From a virus: 45,548 nt of DNA. This document shows, piece after piece, positions 6,430 through 15,659 of this stretch (position 1 is its first letter; each line of letters opens with the position of its first letter). The notes under the pieces are model-generated. The model was given only the letters and a program-made list of their open reading frames with translations, was not told the DNA's origin and made no database searches. The stretch lies in IMG/VR virus record IMGVR_UViG_3300028027_000090, positions 1 to 45,548 of that record; one strand, given 5' to 3'. The position numbers were made by a program, and so were the translations under genes.

Positions 6430-8071
6430 AATTATAGATGATGCTATTGCTGGCTCGCCTAATAGATTGAGAGAAAAATATTTTATCAAATATAATCCCG
6501 ATTTGTATAGCGAGATTTTATCCTATGCCATTGATATCGATTTACCATTCAAGCAAAAAGTCTGGCATTGGGTTAACGGCGAGAAGGATTATATCTATTG
6601 TAAAGAGTGCAATTTGAATAGAGTTTCTCCTAAAATGAATTGGCGAGAAGGCTATAAAGATTTTTGTTCCAATAAATGTTCATCGAACAATGTGCGGCTG
6701 AGAGACAAAACTAAAAAGACTCTGTTAGAAAAATATGGAGTAGAACACTATTCAAAAACTGATGAATATACTATTAAGGTGAAGAAGACCTCGCTCGAAA
6801 AGTGGGGAGTCGATAATTACGCAAAAACGCCCGATTATGTAGAGAAGTCAAAAAGGACATATATGGATAGGTATGGTGTCGATAGCTATACAAAAACAAT
6901 CGAATTTTTAAAAAAATCAAAAAGCACTTGCCTAGAAAAGTATGGAGTCGATAGCTATATAAAAACCGATGAATTTAAGGATAGGTTTAAAAAGACTTGT
7001 TTGGAGAGATATGGATTTGATCATATATATAAATCGCCTTTGTATAGGAGCTCTTTTAATCTATGTAATGATTTAAACTATTTGGGATATAATGACGGTT
7101 TGAATTTGTTTAGATGTGAAAATGGTCACAATTTTGAAATAACAACAGATAATTATTATGGCAGATACAAAAACAATATATCATTGTGCACTATTTGCAA
7201 TCCGATTGGTGATACGAGATCGATTAAAGAGGAAGAATTGTATAGATTTATCAGATCTGTTTATAATGGAGAGATAATTAAATCACATCGAGATACTTTT
7301 GAGATTGATGTTTACTTACCCGAAATCAATGTGGGTTTTGAGTTTAATGGTCTATACTACCATTCCAATAAATTCAAAGATAAAAACTATCATATAGATA
7401 AGACAAATTATTTCAAAGAAAAGAATATTAGGATAATACATATATGGGAAGACGATTGGGATAAGAAAAGGTCTATTGTCGAGAGCCAGATTAAGAATAT
7501 CATGAATTTGAATTGTAATAGGATATATGCCAGAGATTGTATCGTTCGCGAGATAGGCGATTCTGGATTGGTTCGAGACTTTCTGTCTATTAACCATATA
7601 CAGGGTAATGATAGAAGTATCAAGAATATTGGCTTGTATTACAATGAAGAATTGGTTTCGCTGATGACATTCAATAAGTCAGAAGGTCGTAAAAAAATGA
7701 GCAATCTTGAGTGGAATTTGAGTAGATTTTGTAATATATTGAATGGGAATGTCATAGGAGGTGCCTCGAAATTATTATCACACTTTATAAAAATTTATAA
7801 CCCAGATCGTATTATAAGCTATGCCGATAAAGATTGGAGCGTTGGTAATCTTTATAAGAGATTAAAATTCGAGTGTATTGGTGAAACTAATCCTGATTAT
7901 AAATATGTTATAGATGGCGTTAGGAAACATAAGCAGAATTTTACAAAGTCTAGGCTTAAAATAGATAGTAATCTAACAGAAAGTAGATATATGAGCATGA
8001 ATAAAATCAATAAAATTTATGATTGTGGTAAGATGAAATTTGAGTTATTACCAATAAAAAACCCACTTTAA
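6407..8071 (+). CDS. Homing-endonuclease-like protein, copy 1 (five helical repeats, Vsr-like nuclease)
   Basis: 554 residues. N-terminal zinc finger (YCKEC about 65, FCSNKCSS about 87), then five repeats of about 25 residues of the form KKTxLEKYGVDxYxKT (about 102-225), a second CxxC element (LCTIC), then a nuclease domain with FEIDVYLP, VGFEFNGLYYHS and IRIIHIWEDDW (about 303-350), the signature of Vsr/EDxHD-type or PD-(D/E)XK homing endonucleases. A conserved C-terminal domain follows (GLYYNEELVSLMTF, WNLSRFCN, VIGGASKLL, YADKDWS). It is inserted between the tail tube and the gp26-like genes. It shares the full architecture with copies at 9323 and 33106 and the N-terminus with 41901. It is probably mobile and not needed for the virion. 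Confidence 0.8.
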   Translation: MSVEKRAKIIDDAIAGSPNRLREKYFIKYNPDLYSEILSYAIDIDLPFKQKVWHWVNGEKDYIYCKECNLNRVSPKMNWREGYKDFCSNKCSSNNVRLRDKTKKTLLEKYGVEHYSKTDEYTIKVKKTSLEKWGVDNYAKTPDYVEKSKRTYMDRYGVDSYTKTIEFLKKSKSTCLEKYGVDSYIKTDEFKDRFKKTCLERYGFDHIYKSPLYRSSFNLCNDLNYLGYNDGLNLFRCENGHNFEITTDNYYGRYKNNISLCTICNPIGDTRSIKEEELYRFIRSVYNGEIIKSHRDTFEIDVYLPEINVGFEFNGLYYHSNKFKDKNYHIDKTNYFKEKNIRIIHIWEDDWDKKRSIVESQIKNIMNLNCNRIYARDCIVREIGDSGLVRDFLSINHIQGNDRSIKNIGLYYNEELVSLMTFNKSEGRKKMSNLEWNLSRFCNILNGNVIGGASKLLSHFIKIYNPDRIISYADKDWSVGNLYKRLKFECIGETNPDYKYVIDGVRKHKQNFTKSRLKIDSNLTESRYMSMNKINKIYDCGKMKFELLPIKNPL

Positions 8072-8086
8072 AAGTGGGTTTTTTTT
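8056..8086. terminator. Bidirectional terminator between convergent genes
   Basis: CCCACTT / AAGTGGG stem with A-run and T-run, overlapping the last codons of the homing gene and ending at the stop of the minus-strand gene. Confidence 0.85.
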
Positions 8087-8300
8087 AGAATTTTGGCATG
8101 CTTATGTTTGACATATTCGACGCGTTCTTCATCATAGAGCTCGTGTCTGGCATTCCCTTTTGCTGTCCTTCTTCGTCTTTCTTTCTCTGATTATTTTCCT
8201 CTTCTACGATATCGTTGACAATTTTTATATTTTCTTCGAAAAGCCAGAATGCCCATTCGTCCATCGCTGCTTCCTGTGTGTGGAAGTGCTTTTGAAGCAT
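8085..8300 (-). CDS. Small protein downstream of the gp26-like gene (possible gp51-like role)
   Basis: 71 residues from ATG at 8300, which lies 4 bases after the stop of the gp26-like gene (TAA-GCTA-ATG), so reinitiation is likely. Helical, with WAFWLFEENIKIVNDIVEEENN followed by a charged and then Met/Ser/Asn-rich tail. The frame stays open upstream into the gp26-like gene with an alternative ATG-ATG at 8329-8334. T4 places gp26 and gp51 together in hub assembly, so a gp51-like role is possible but rests on position only. Confidence 0.5.
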   Translation of the reverse strand: MLQKHFHTQEAAMDEWAFWLFEENIKIVNDIVEEENNQRKKDEEGQQKGMPDTSSMMKNASNMSNISMPKF

Positions 8301-8304
8301 TAGC

Positions 8305-9246
8305 TTATTCTTTAATATATGCCTCAAAGGCATCATGAATAACGAAAATACTTGAGGCTCCGTTGGGAAACTGCATGTCCGTGCGGACCTCCTCGCCACA
8401 CGCACAAACTTTTTTTAGTTCTTTTATTCCGAATGTCATCTTACCGACTGCTGCGTTCAAAAATTGAAAAGAAATGTCGTCCATCTCCTCGAATTCTTTC
8501 AGCTTCGCCTTTACTCCATCGTATGTTATCGAATTCCTTCCGCCCATCATAAACGGAATTATTTTCAAGAACGCCAAATTTGGGCTTTTCTTCTCGCTGT
8601 TCTCTTTCAGAATATAGTCTGTAAACGCTTTTTGAAGGCCGATGTTTGGCGGAGTCAGCTCAAACGACTTTCCGTTAACCGTCTTGAAATTATACGATCC
8701 AGTGCTTCTGTTGTAGAACTTTTCTAATTTAGAGTCTATTTCGTGAAACACGAAGTTTTCTTTCTTTAGCTCAATCGCAACTTCTTCTCCGCATGAGCAT
8801 TTAGCGTTTACCGACAATGAATTTCCTGACTGGAATGTAAGCTCTCTGATCAAGAAAACTAAGAATAGTCTATCTTGGTCCTTGATGTCCATATACGATC
8901 CTATCCTTCCGTCAGAGTATTTCACTCTCACGCAAGACTGAAGCATGTCGTTCATCTTCTCCACTATGTCGTGGAAGTTAGCGTCGTCTACCATAGAGTA
9001 GGCTTGAATTTCTTTTACCTGTGCTGGTCTTACCATGAAAAGCGTTCCTGCTGGATAGAATTGTCCGCAAGGAAGCTCTCTGATATCGAAGTTGAAGTAT
9101 TGCAGGTCACTTACTCGGCTTCCCTCTACTACAGGTTTTTGCGTAATGGTATTGTCATTGAAGTTGTTCTGATTCTTACCTGTTTCTTGATCTTGTAGAT
9201 GTCTTTTTAGGTAGTCCTCTTCACTCATTTCTTGTTCTTTAGACAT
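8305..9246 (-). CDS. Putative baseplate hub assembly protein (T4 gp26-like) with two zinc knuckles
   Basis: 313 residues. An acidic disordered start is followed by FDIRELPCGQFYPAGTLFMVRPAQ, a central helical region, and two CxCGEE knuckles (AKCSCGEE about 150, VCACGEE about 282) that probably bind one zinc. This layout is common in the hub assembly protein family of T4-like phages. The assignment is moderate because direct similarity to T4 gp26 is weak by eye. The late-type promoter at 9269 precedes it. The downstream small gene is coupled. Confidence 0.55.
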   Translation of the reverse strand: MSKEQEMSEEDYLKRHLQDQETGKNQNNFNDNTITQKPVVEGSRVSDLQYFNFDIRELPCGQFYPAGTLFMVRPAQVKEIQAYSMVDDANFHDIVEKMNDMLQSCVRVKYSDGRIGSYMDIKDQDRLFLVFLIRELTFQSGNSLSVNAKCSCGEEVAIELKKENFVFHEIDSKLEKFYNRSTGSYNFKTVNGKSFELTPPNIGLQKAFTDYILKENSEKKSPNLAFLKIIPFMMGGRNSITYDGVKAKLKEFEEMDDISFQFLNAAVGKMTFGIKELKKVCACGEEVRTDMQFPNGASSIFVIHDAFEAYIKE

Positions 9247-9268
9247 AATTTTTGTTGTTATTTTTTAG

Positions 9269-9280
9269 GATATATATTAG
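9269..9280 (-). promoter_or_regulatory. Late-type promoter motif before the gp26-like gene
   Basis: CTAATATATA on the minus strand, about 25 bases before the ATG at 9246. Confidence 0.55.
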
Positions 9281-9322
9281 ATATACTATCCTTCCTTATA
9301 TTGAGTAGAATGAAGAAAGTTC

Positions 9323-11017
9323 TTAATTTATTCGCCATATCCATTTTTTGTTTCCTGCGTTGTATATTCTCCAATATCCTAGCTCTGCCATTATCTCCTC
9401 TTCAGTCTTTTCCTTGTCATGTCCCATTTTTATTAGTCGCTGCTTTCTCCAGTTGAATCGGTGCTCTCTTATTCCATTTACCACATACCAATACCCAGGC
9501 TTTGAATCGCTTTCATTATTGAATCCTAATTTTTCGTATAGCTCTCCATCTGAAATTAAATTGTCCGAATATGTTTGTATCTCGACTGGCTTATATTTTT
9601 CTATGAAATACTTCTTGAGCTTGGATGCACCTCCTGTTACGCTGGTGTTTATGCTGTTGCAAAATCTTGTCAGCTCATATGTATTTTCGGCGTTCTTTCC
9701 ACCAAGCGGCATCCTGAGCTTTGAGAATGTCATCAGGCTTACAAGCTCTCCCTCATGATATAGTCCCAATCTTATAGATGACTTGCAATCTCCTTGCAGG
9801 TGGTTTTTGTATAGAAAGTCTTTTGACGATAGATAGTCGACTTCTCTTAAAATGGTCTTTCTCGCCATAACTCTATTGACCTTTCTTATTTTGTTCAGAA
9901 TGAACGATTGGCAAATTTCTCTTTTTGTCGTCCAGTCATCTTCCCATATAGTTATTATTCTGACATCGTTTTTAACGCCTTCATTATATTTTTTCAAATG
10001 GTAGTCATTCTTTTTAAACTTTGCAGAGTGCCAGAATACTCCATTGAATTCAAAGCCTATTTTTAGCACAGGTAGATATATGTCGATTTCGTATGGGGCT
10101 ATTATCGATTTTGTATTTTGTATTATTTCCCCGTCATAGTTGAATTTTATGAAGTTGTATAGCTCTGCTTGGTCTATCGACGAATTTTCGGATATCGGAA
10201 AGCATTCCGTGCATATTGAGTTTTTTTGGTTTATCCTGTAGTAAAATTGATATGGCAATATAGAAAATTCGCTTTTGCATTCTTTACAGTTGAATATAAG
10301 ATTGGTATCTAGTCCGATTTTTTCGAATTTTACAAATTCGAAATCTGAATTTTCGGTTTTTTCGAGGATTCTATCTCTATAGCTTCTATAGAAAATTTCT
10401 ATGGTCTTTTTGTGTATATCTTTGTCTTTCCAAGGGTGGTTGACTCCGTATCTCTGCAAAGAAGTTTTTTTATAGCTTTCTTTATATTCGCTGTTCTTGA
10501 ATGATTCGATTCTTTTTGACAGAATATCTTTGGAGTGTGATGGATTAGCGACGCCCCAGTTTCTGAATAGCGTCTTTCTTGCCTTTTCTTTCGTCTTTTC
10601 TGATGACATAGGAGAATTTCCGCCCCATTTCCTGTTGTTGGTTTCGATTATTCTGTCTTTGACCTCTTTGGATTGCGCAGGAGTCTTTGTTCCGTATCTT
10701 TCTAAGGATTTCGATTCCTTCATTCTTTTTATCTTTGGGTCGCTGGAGATGCATTTATTTGAGCAGTAGCTTAGATATCCCAATGTGGAATTTTTAAATT
10801 TGACCGCGTTGTCACAGCTTTCGTTTTGGCATTTTGGCATTTGCAAATATTCGTTTATGGTCAAAAAAACCTTTTCTTTGAATGTGTACGTGCACATACC
10901 ATTGCGCTTGCAGTATTCTAATATAAAGTCATATTCTTCTTTGTGACATCTCATCACATATGATTCTTTTGACATCTTTCCTGAGGGATCCGCCATTCTG
11001 AATATATCCAAATTCAT
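9323..11017 (-). CDS. Homing-endonuclease-like protein, copy 2 (four helical repeats)
   Basis: 564 residues with the same order as the 6407 gene: CxxxxC...CSNKC zinc finger (about 62-90), four repeats (ESKSLERYGT, NNRKWGGNSP, RKTLFRNWGVANP, KKTSLQRYGVNHP), CKEC and CTEC elements, then the nuclease motifs YEIDIYLP, IGFEFNGVFWHS and VRIITIWEDDW, and the C-terminal LVSLMTF / TGGASKL domain. It lies between the sheath terminator and the gp26-like gene, with its own late-type promoter. Sequence identity to copy 1 is low outside motifs, so these are old paralogues or independent arrivals. Confidence 0.8.
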   Translation of the reverse strand: MNLDIFRMADPSGKMSKESYVMRCHKEEYDFILEYCKRNGMCTYTFKEKVFLTINEYLQMPKCQNESCDNAVKFKNSTLGYLSYCSNKCISSDPKIKRMKESKSLERYGTKTPAQSKEVKDRIIETNNRKWGGNSPMSSEKTKEKARKTLFRNWGVANPSHSKDILSKRIESFKNSEYKESYKKTSLQRYGVNHPWKDKDIHKKTIEIFYRSYRDRILEKTENSDFEFVKFEKIGLDTNLIFNCKECKSEFSILPYQFYYRINQKNSICTECFPISENSSIDQAELYNFIKFNYDGEIIQNTKSIIAPYEIDIYLPVLKIGFEFNGVFWHSAKFKKNDYHLKKYNEGVKNDVRIITIWEDDWTTKREICQSFILNKIRKVNRVMARKTILREVDYLSSKDFLYKNHLQGDCKSSIRLGLYHEGELVSLMTFSKLRMPLGGKNAENTYELTRFCNSINTSVTGGASKLKKYFIEKYKPVEIQTYSDNLISDGELYEKLGFNNESDSKPGYWYVVNGIREHRFNWRKQRLIKMGHDKEKTEEEIMAELGYWRIYNAGNKKWIWRIN

Positions 11018-11033
11018 ATAACATATCGTTTAA

Positions 11034-11047
11034 CATATATATTAAAC
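11034..11047 (-). promoter_or_regulatory. Late-type promoter motif before homing gene copy 2
   Basis: GTTTAATATATATG on the minus strand, ending 16 bases before the ATG at 11017. Confidence 0.5.
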
Positions 11048-11066
11048 ATTCCTATTTTGTTTTAAA

Positions 11067-11101
11067 CAAAAAGGCCTCAAATAAAATTTGAGGCCTTTTT
11101 T
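11067..11101. terminator. Terminator after the sheath gene
   Basis: Stem AAAAAGGCCTCAAA / TTTGAGGCCTTTTT (11068-11081, 11087-11100). It works for minus-strand sheath transcripts and is symmetric. Confidence 0.9.
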
Positions 11102-11118
11102 GGTTATTGATATATTCT

Positions 11119-14100
11119 TTATGCGAATCCGCCTGCCGAGATGGCACCGGTTCTCAATATGGTAACGTTGTTAACGATTATACCCATACCCTTAATAGGT
11201 TCTACATAAGTATCGAGAACACCGATTTGGTTGTCGATGATTTCTGCGGTATTGTTTTCTTCATCCATCTTGTTGAAGTAGTTATACAATCCGTTTTTGC
11301 TTACGTATGTCTCGCAGATTACGTCTGCTCTAAGCTTGATTTCAGACCTGATATCTGGAGTGTTGTAATTCCATTGGAAGTCTAAAAGCATTCTTGAAAG
11401 CTCTCTCTCTAGCTCGATAAGCACCTCTCTTACGTGGATGTAAGAAAGTGCTGATCTATAAAGAGTCTGTGCTGTGTTTTCGGTCTCGATTACGTTTCCT
11501 CTATTTCTTTTGAAGACGATAGGGTTGATTTGAGCACCATTTAAAAACTCGATATCAGATGGAGTAAAGTCCATTTCCAATCCTGCGATGTTTGTTATTC
11601 TACCGTTGGTTACACCAGCAGCGATTGTCCAAGGAGTGATTGATCCGACATTAGATATGTGCTTTCTCATATAGGTAGTCGCTACGTGAGCAGCAGGTGG
11701 CATTTCTAATGGCCTTCCGTTATCGTTTACTGTCAAATAAGGCATGAAATATCCTGTGCAGGTTGTTCCAGCTCCTTCTCCGAACGAGTATAGGAACGCA
11801 GGACTACTTTCTGGATCTCCACCAGTCGCGATAAACTCTGTCTGAAGAACTCCTTCTGAGTTTACGAAAGAAGGTGAGCTTGAGTTTTTGAATGACTTCA
11901 TAGAAGGCATGTTCAAGAATCCGAAAGCGTCTAGCCTGTCTCCGCAGATGTCGACCAATTGTTGTTTAGATCTTTCTGTCAATCCTAAACCAAACGAGTC
12001 AATCAAATATCTGAAGTCAAGTGCTTCTTTGTTTGTCAATGCTTTGAACAATGGAGTTCCTTTAGCGACAAGGTTCAATACTGAATTTTGTCTAGCTTCG
12101 GTTCCATCGGGAAGAGATGCTTCTCTTACTCTGAATCCTTTTAGAGAGATTGCTTTGTAAGTCGATGTGTAGTTGTCTACGGTTTTGTATCTCATTGTTT
12201 GGTAGTCACTTCCAAATGGAGTTTTCTTGATTGCCGCGTCGCAAGTGATTTCTACCAAGTCGGCGTTTCCAGAATATTGTCTTTTCGACACGACTCTTGT
12301 CAGCTTTCTAGGATATTGTCCAACTGCTAATGTTGCGTTATAATCTGCTTCTAAGAAGTCTCCTACTTTTACTTCGGTGTATCTAGATCCGTTTACAAGA
12401 ACTTTGTTAGCAACCTCGGAATATCCTGCAGGTTTTTCAATCTCTAGAGATTGTTTGTAGTTTGTCATTGCAGATTGTATCTCGATAGTTCCTGCGGTAT
12501 TCGTGGTAACTTCTTCGTATGATTGAAGAGTCTCGTCCATGAAATGCACATTAAGCACGTCTGATTCCACATACATTTTAAGGTAGTGTTTTTTATTAAA
12601 GTCTTTTATTATAGAAACGTTTTGAACTCTTTCGTAAGAAGTCTCTTCGCTTACTTTGTAGACATAGTTCCAGATTCCGCTTGCGGTTCCTATAGTATTC
12701 ACTATGTTGTCTGATATGATTGTAAAAGTTCCTTTGTTCGCAACTGCACCATGTATAGATATGATGTTGTTTACTTCCAATAAAGGATTCTCGCTAGAGT
12801 TGAACGCGATATAGTCGTATCCTGCAAAAGAAGAAGTAGGTCCTACATTTAGTCCGGCAGTCAGTCCAAATACGCTTAAAGAAGATTCTCCGTCGAAGAA
12901 GTATACGTCTGATATGTATTCTGATCCTGCAACATAAGGAAGCGGTGCGTTTGTGTTATTTAGTATTTCAACAGGAGTTTTGTTTGCGTAGAAGAAGTCT
13001 CCTGTGTTCACGACACCATCATAGTATCTTGTATATAGCTTAGAATATTTTGCAGCTACTCCAAATCCAGATGCACTTGCACTAATTGCTTGTGTTTTTA
13101 CACCTTTCGCTCCAATGATAAACTCGTTGTCTACGGTATAGAATACCAAGAAACCATTTAATATGTCGCTTAAGTCAGACGTTAAGAAAGGAAGCTTAAG
13201 TTCGAAAGATTTGTCTTGTAGAGAAGAAGTTACGATATTAGATATCGAAACGTCTGCTAGGCTTATTTTGTCTCCTTTTCTTCCAGAGTAGCTTTTCAAC
13301 ATCACCATCTGGTTTTTGTTAGGGCTGTCTATCAATTCAACAAGTCTGTTGAACATCTTGAAGTTTCTATATTTTGCATATTCTTTTGTGCTTGGTGCCA
13401 CATCTGTGTCTGGGAAAGAAACTTTTATAGATCCTGTCGCCCCAGAAACTGCCTCTACATAGTAGTCCGCAGTCGAACCAAATTCGAATCCTTTGAATCC
13501 ACCGTTTTTCAAGCTGATATCTGTCCAAGACGGAGTTCCTGATATCTGTTGATTTACTACGTTGAAAGTAACGAATGCCAATACGGTATCTGTAGATGCC
13601 ACGGTTGGATTGGTAGATGTTGTGCTGTTCACTACTTTGAATTTACCTGTAGAGTCTAGAACGAACGCAGATACGTAAGATGCTGTTGCAGAGCTAAATA
13701 TATAGTTGCTTGCCAAGATGCTTAGCGATGCTGTTGCCAAAACAGGAACTTGTTTGTCTCCAACAACAACGAATGCTGCCTTAACAGGATCTATTAGAGA
13801 ATAAGTCACTGCAATAGATTGAGTGCTTGAACTGAATGTCGCTGAACGCTCTACGTTGTAGATATATCCTTCTGCGAAGTATGCTGTTCTGTTGTTTCCG
13901 TTTGCAACCCATCCTGATTCTTTAGGAGTTCCGTATGCGTGGTCTGTACCTACTGATTCATATGCCCAAGAAGCAGATCCGCCTAATAAAGCAGTAACGT
14001 TTCCTGGTAAGTCCAAAGGAGTCGCGGTGATTTCTACTTCTTCCGAGATAACGTCTTGGTAAGAAAGGAAATCGATGTTTGTCTCGTTTTTGCCTGCAAT

Positions 14101-15036
14101 CGTGTGTCCAATCAAGTCTAGCTTCCCGTTGAAGAAGTCAGCCTCTATCAAGTCGCTGTTGAATGCACAGAATACTCCAGTCTTGTCTGTATCTCTGTTG
14201 ATCACAGTCTCGATGAAGACGTTTCTACCATTCTCGTCTCTGAAATATGGTATTAAAGACAATCCTTCGTAGTAAGAAAGAAGCGTTATGTTTCTGTCGT
14301 TAGCGAATTCTCTAACTTTGTCTTTTCTAAGACCAGTTGCGTTGAAATAAGCGCTCCATCTAGCATCAACTGCCAAGTCGCTGTAGTTAGACCAATCTCC
14401 GCCTACTACTACTACGTCGACCATGTAGTCAGATGCGTAGTCGCTTGTGCTTACGTAAGACGGCATTTTCTCTGCAGATCCGTACCATTCGATAAGAGTT
14501 CTGTCAAAGCCGGCAACTGCCGATTTGAATACGAATACGGTTACAAATTTGTCAGACAAGTTTGTAAGGCTGAACGCTCTTTCAGAGTATCCGATGTTGT
14601 TTTTTGTAAGGTTGATGAAAGACTCGGTGTCTCTTTTCCAGAATCCGGTCGTGTCGAAGAATCTTCTGTACGGTCCAGTTCTTTCTATGTCGTTCGCGTA
14701 GTCTGCAGAAGTAGACAAAGACTTGTATTCGATAGTATCCAAGTTATCGTCTGTAATCAATAAGTTTACTGCGTAAACCGGAGCAGTTTCTAACATCTTA
14801 GAAATTGTCCTGTGAAAGAACGAACCTTTTCTTTCCAATCCTCTGTCCAATTGACCGAATATTGCTTCTAAATCGCTTGTGCTAGTGACTCTTATCGGTG
14901 TGTTAACCGGTCCTTTTTTGGACACGCCTATTACCAAGTTCGTAAGTCCTTCAACAACTGGAGTCGAGATAACTGAGTTATCATATTCCTCTAGGAATAT
15001 TCCCGGTCTTTTGTATTTTCCAATTTGAATTGCCAT
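11119..15036 (-). CDS. 18: Giant tail sheath protein (T4 gp18-like) with large central insertion
   Basis: 1305 residues, about twice T4 gp18 (659). The N-terminal part (about 1-340: RPGIFLEEYDNS, VVGLTNLVIG-type start, VVVVGGDWSNYSD) and the C-terminal part (about 970-1305: KGFRVREASLPDGTEARQ, GYFMPYLTVND, WTIAAGVTNGRITN, ending in the YNYFNK...GVLDTYVEPIKGM region) are typical contractile sheath. Between them lie about 600 residues of Ser/Thr/Val-rich beta sequence, probably surface domains on the sheath exterior. Contracts around the tube during DNA delivery. It has a late-type promoter upstream and a strong terminator downstream, and is transcribed alone. Confidence 0.88.
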   Translation of the reverse strand: MAIQIGKYKRPGIFLEEYDNSVISTPVVEGLTNLVIGVSKKGPVNTPIRVTSTSDLEAIFGQLDRGLERKGSFFHRTISKMLETAPVYAVNLLITDDNLDTIEYKSLSTSADYANDIERTGPYRRFFDTTGFWKRDTESFINLTKNNIGYSERAFSLTNLSDKFVTVFVFKSAVAGFDRTLIEWYGSAEKMPSYVSTSDYASDYMVDVVVVGGDWSNYSDLAVDARWSAYFNATGLRKDKVREFANDRNITLLSYYEGLSLIPYFRDENGRNVFIETVINRDTDKTGVFCAFNSDLIEADFFNGKLDLIGHTIAGKNETNIDFLSYQDVISEEVEITATPLDLPGNVTALLGGSASWAYESVGTDHAYGTPKESGWVANGNNRTAYFAEGYIYNVERSATFSSSTQSIAVTYSLIDPVKAAFVVVGDKQVPVLATASLSILASNYIFSSATASYVSAFVLDSTGKFKVVNSTTSTNPTVASTDTVLAFVTFNVVNQQISGTPSWTDISLKNGGFKGFEFGSTADYYVEAVSGATGSIKVSFPDTDVAPSTKEYAKYRNFKMFNRLVELIDSPNKNQMVMLKSYSGRKGDKISLADVSISNIVTSSLQDKSFELKLPFLTSDLSDILNGFLVFYTVDNEFIIGAKGVKTQAISASASGFGVAAKYSKLYTRYYDGVVNTGDFFYANKTPVEILNNTNAPLPYVAGSEYISDVYFFDGESSLSVFGLTAGLNVGPTSSFAGYDYIAFNSSENPLLEVNNIISIHGAVANKGTFTIISDNIVNTIGTASGIWNYVYKVSEETSYERVQNVSIIKDFNKKHYLKMYVESDVLNVHFMDETLQSYEEVTTNTAGTIEIQSAMTNYKQSLEIEKPAGYSEVANKVLVNGSRYTEVKVGDFLEADYNATLAVGQYPRKLTRVVSKRQYSGNADLVEITCDAAIKKTPFGSDYQTMRYKTVDNYTSTYKAISLKGFRVREASLPDGTEARQNSVLNLVAKGTPLFKALTNKEALDFRYLIDSFGLGLTERSKQQLVDICGDRLDAFGFLNMPSMKSFKNSSSPSFVNSEGVLQTEFIATGGDPESSPAFLYSFGEGAGTTCTGYFMPYLTVNDNGRPLEMPPAAHVATTYMRKHISNVGSITPWTIAAGVTNGRITNIAGLEMDFTPSDIEFLNGAQINPIVFKRNRGNVIETENTAQTLYRSALSYIHVREVLIELERELSRMLLDFQWNYNTPDIRSEIKLRADVICETYVSKNGLYNYFNKMDEENNTAEIIDNQIGVLDTYVEPIKGMGIIVNNVTILRTGAISAGGFA

Positions 15037-15065
15037 ATTTTTTAGTTTAATTTTTTATAGTTAAA

Positions 15066-15077
15066 GTATATATAAAA
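15066..15077 (-). promoter_or_regulatory. Late-type promoter motif of the sheath gene
   Basis: ATTTTATATATAC on the minus strand, 29 bases before the ATG at 15036. Confidence 0.6.
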
Positions 15078-15115
15078 TGTAAAAAGCGATATTTTTCTAT
15101 TTTTCTGAAATTTTT

Positions 15116-15658
15116 TTAAATAGAAGTCGCTTTTTTAGAAGAGTCTTGCATTTCCTTTTTTATTTCTTCCATTTTCTTTTTTTGCTCTGCCTCTGCCACC
15201 AATAAATCTTTCTTCAGCTTCGCTATTTCTTGCGTCTTTATCGATTGATTCGACTTTATGTCGTTTATGGTCTTTGTTTTTGCGGACACGTCCCCCTTTT
15301 CGCTTGCTATCATCTTGAGGTCTTCCTCGTTTTTGTAAAGGTCGTCGTTGTATTTCAACAATTCGTCCTGAACATACTTTATCTTGATTTGAAGGTTCAT
15401 CATTCGTGTGTACTCTTCTATGAAGGGATTGTTCGGAAACTTTTTCTTTATCTCGTCTATCTTCTTGTTTAGCAACTCGTTGTCCTTGTTGCTTTTTAGA
15501 TTCATGAACGCCTTGTCGAGCTCGGACTTGACCGCTGGAAAGTCCTTTATGCTCTTTTCCAGCTGGTTTGTCTCTTCCTTGGCTAGCTTTACGTCTGGTT
15601 CGTCGGTGACAGCCACTTCTATATTTTCGAAATACTTGAATTTCTTTAGATATCTCAT
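15116..15658 (-). CDS. Tagged coiled-coil protein (180 aa)
   Basis: Begins MRYLKKFKYFENI, the recurrent tag with Glu at position 11. The rest is almost entirely charged helix with heptad character (LEKSIKDFPAVKSELDKAF..., then KTQEIAKLKKDLLVAEAEQKK), so a coiled coil or scaffold-core protein is likely. It starts one base after the stop of the 1125-residue gene (TAAGATG) and is therefore coupled to it. By analogy with T4 prohead core and internal proteins it may sit in the prohead. Specific function unknown. Confidence 0.65.
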   Translation of the reverse strand: MRYLKKFKYFENIEVAVTDEPDVKLAKEETNQLEKSIKDFPAVKSELDKAFMNLKSNKDNELLNKKIDEIKKKFPNNPFIEEYTRMMNLQIKIKYVQDELLKYNDDLYKNEEDLKMIASEKGDVSAKTKTINDIKSNQSIKTQEIAKLKKDLLVAEAEQKKKMEEIKKEMQDSSKKATSI

Positions 15659-15659
15659 C

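Noticed and set aside
8301-8405. N-terminal extension of the small gene after gp26-like
   Set aside because: It is the +1 frame of the gp26-like coding sequence with no family support, so the ATG at 8300 was preferred.
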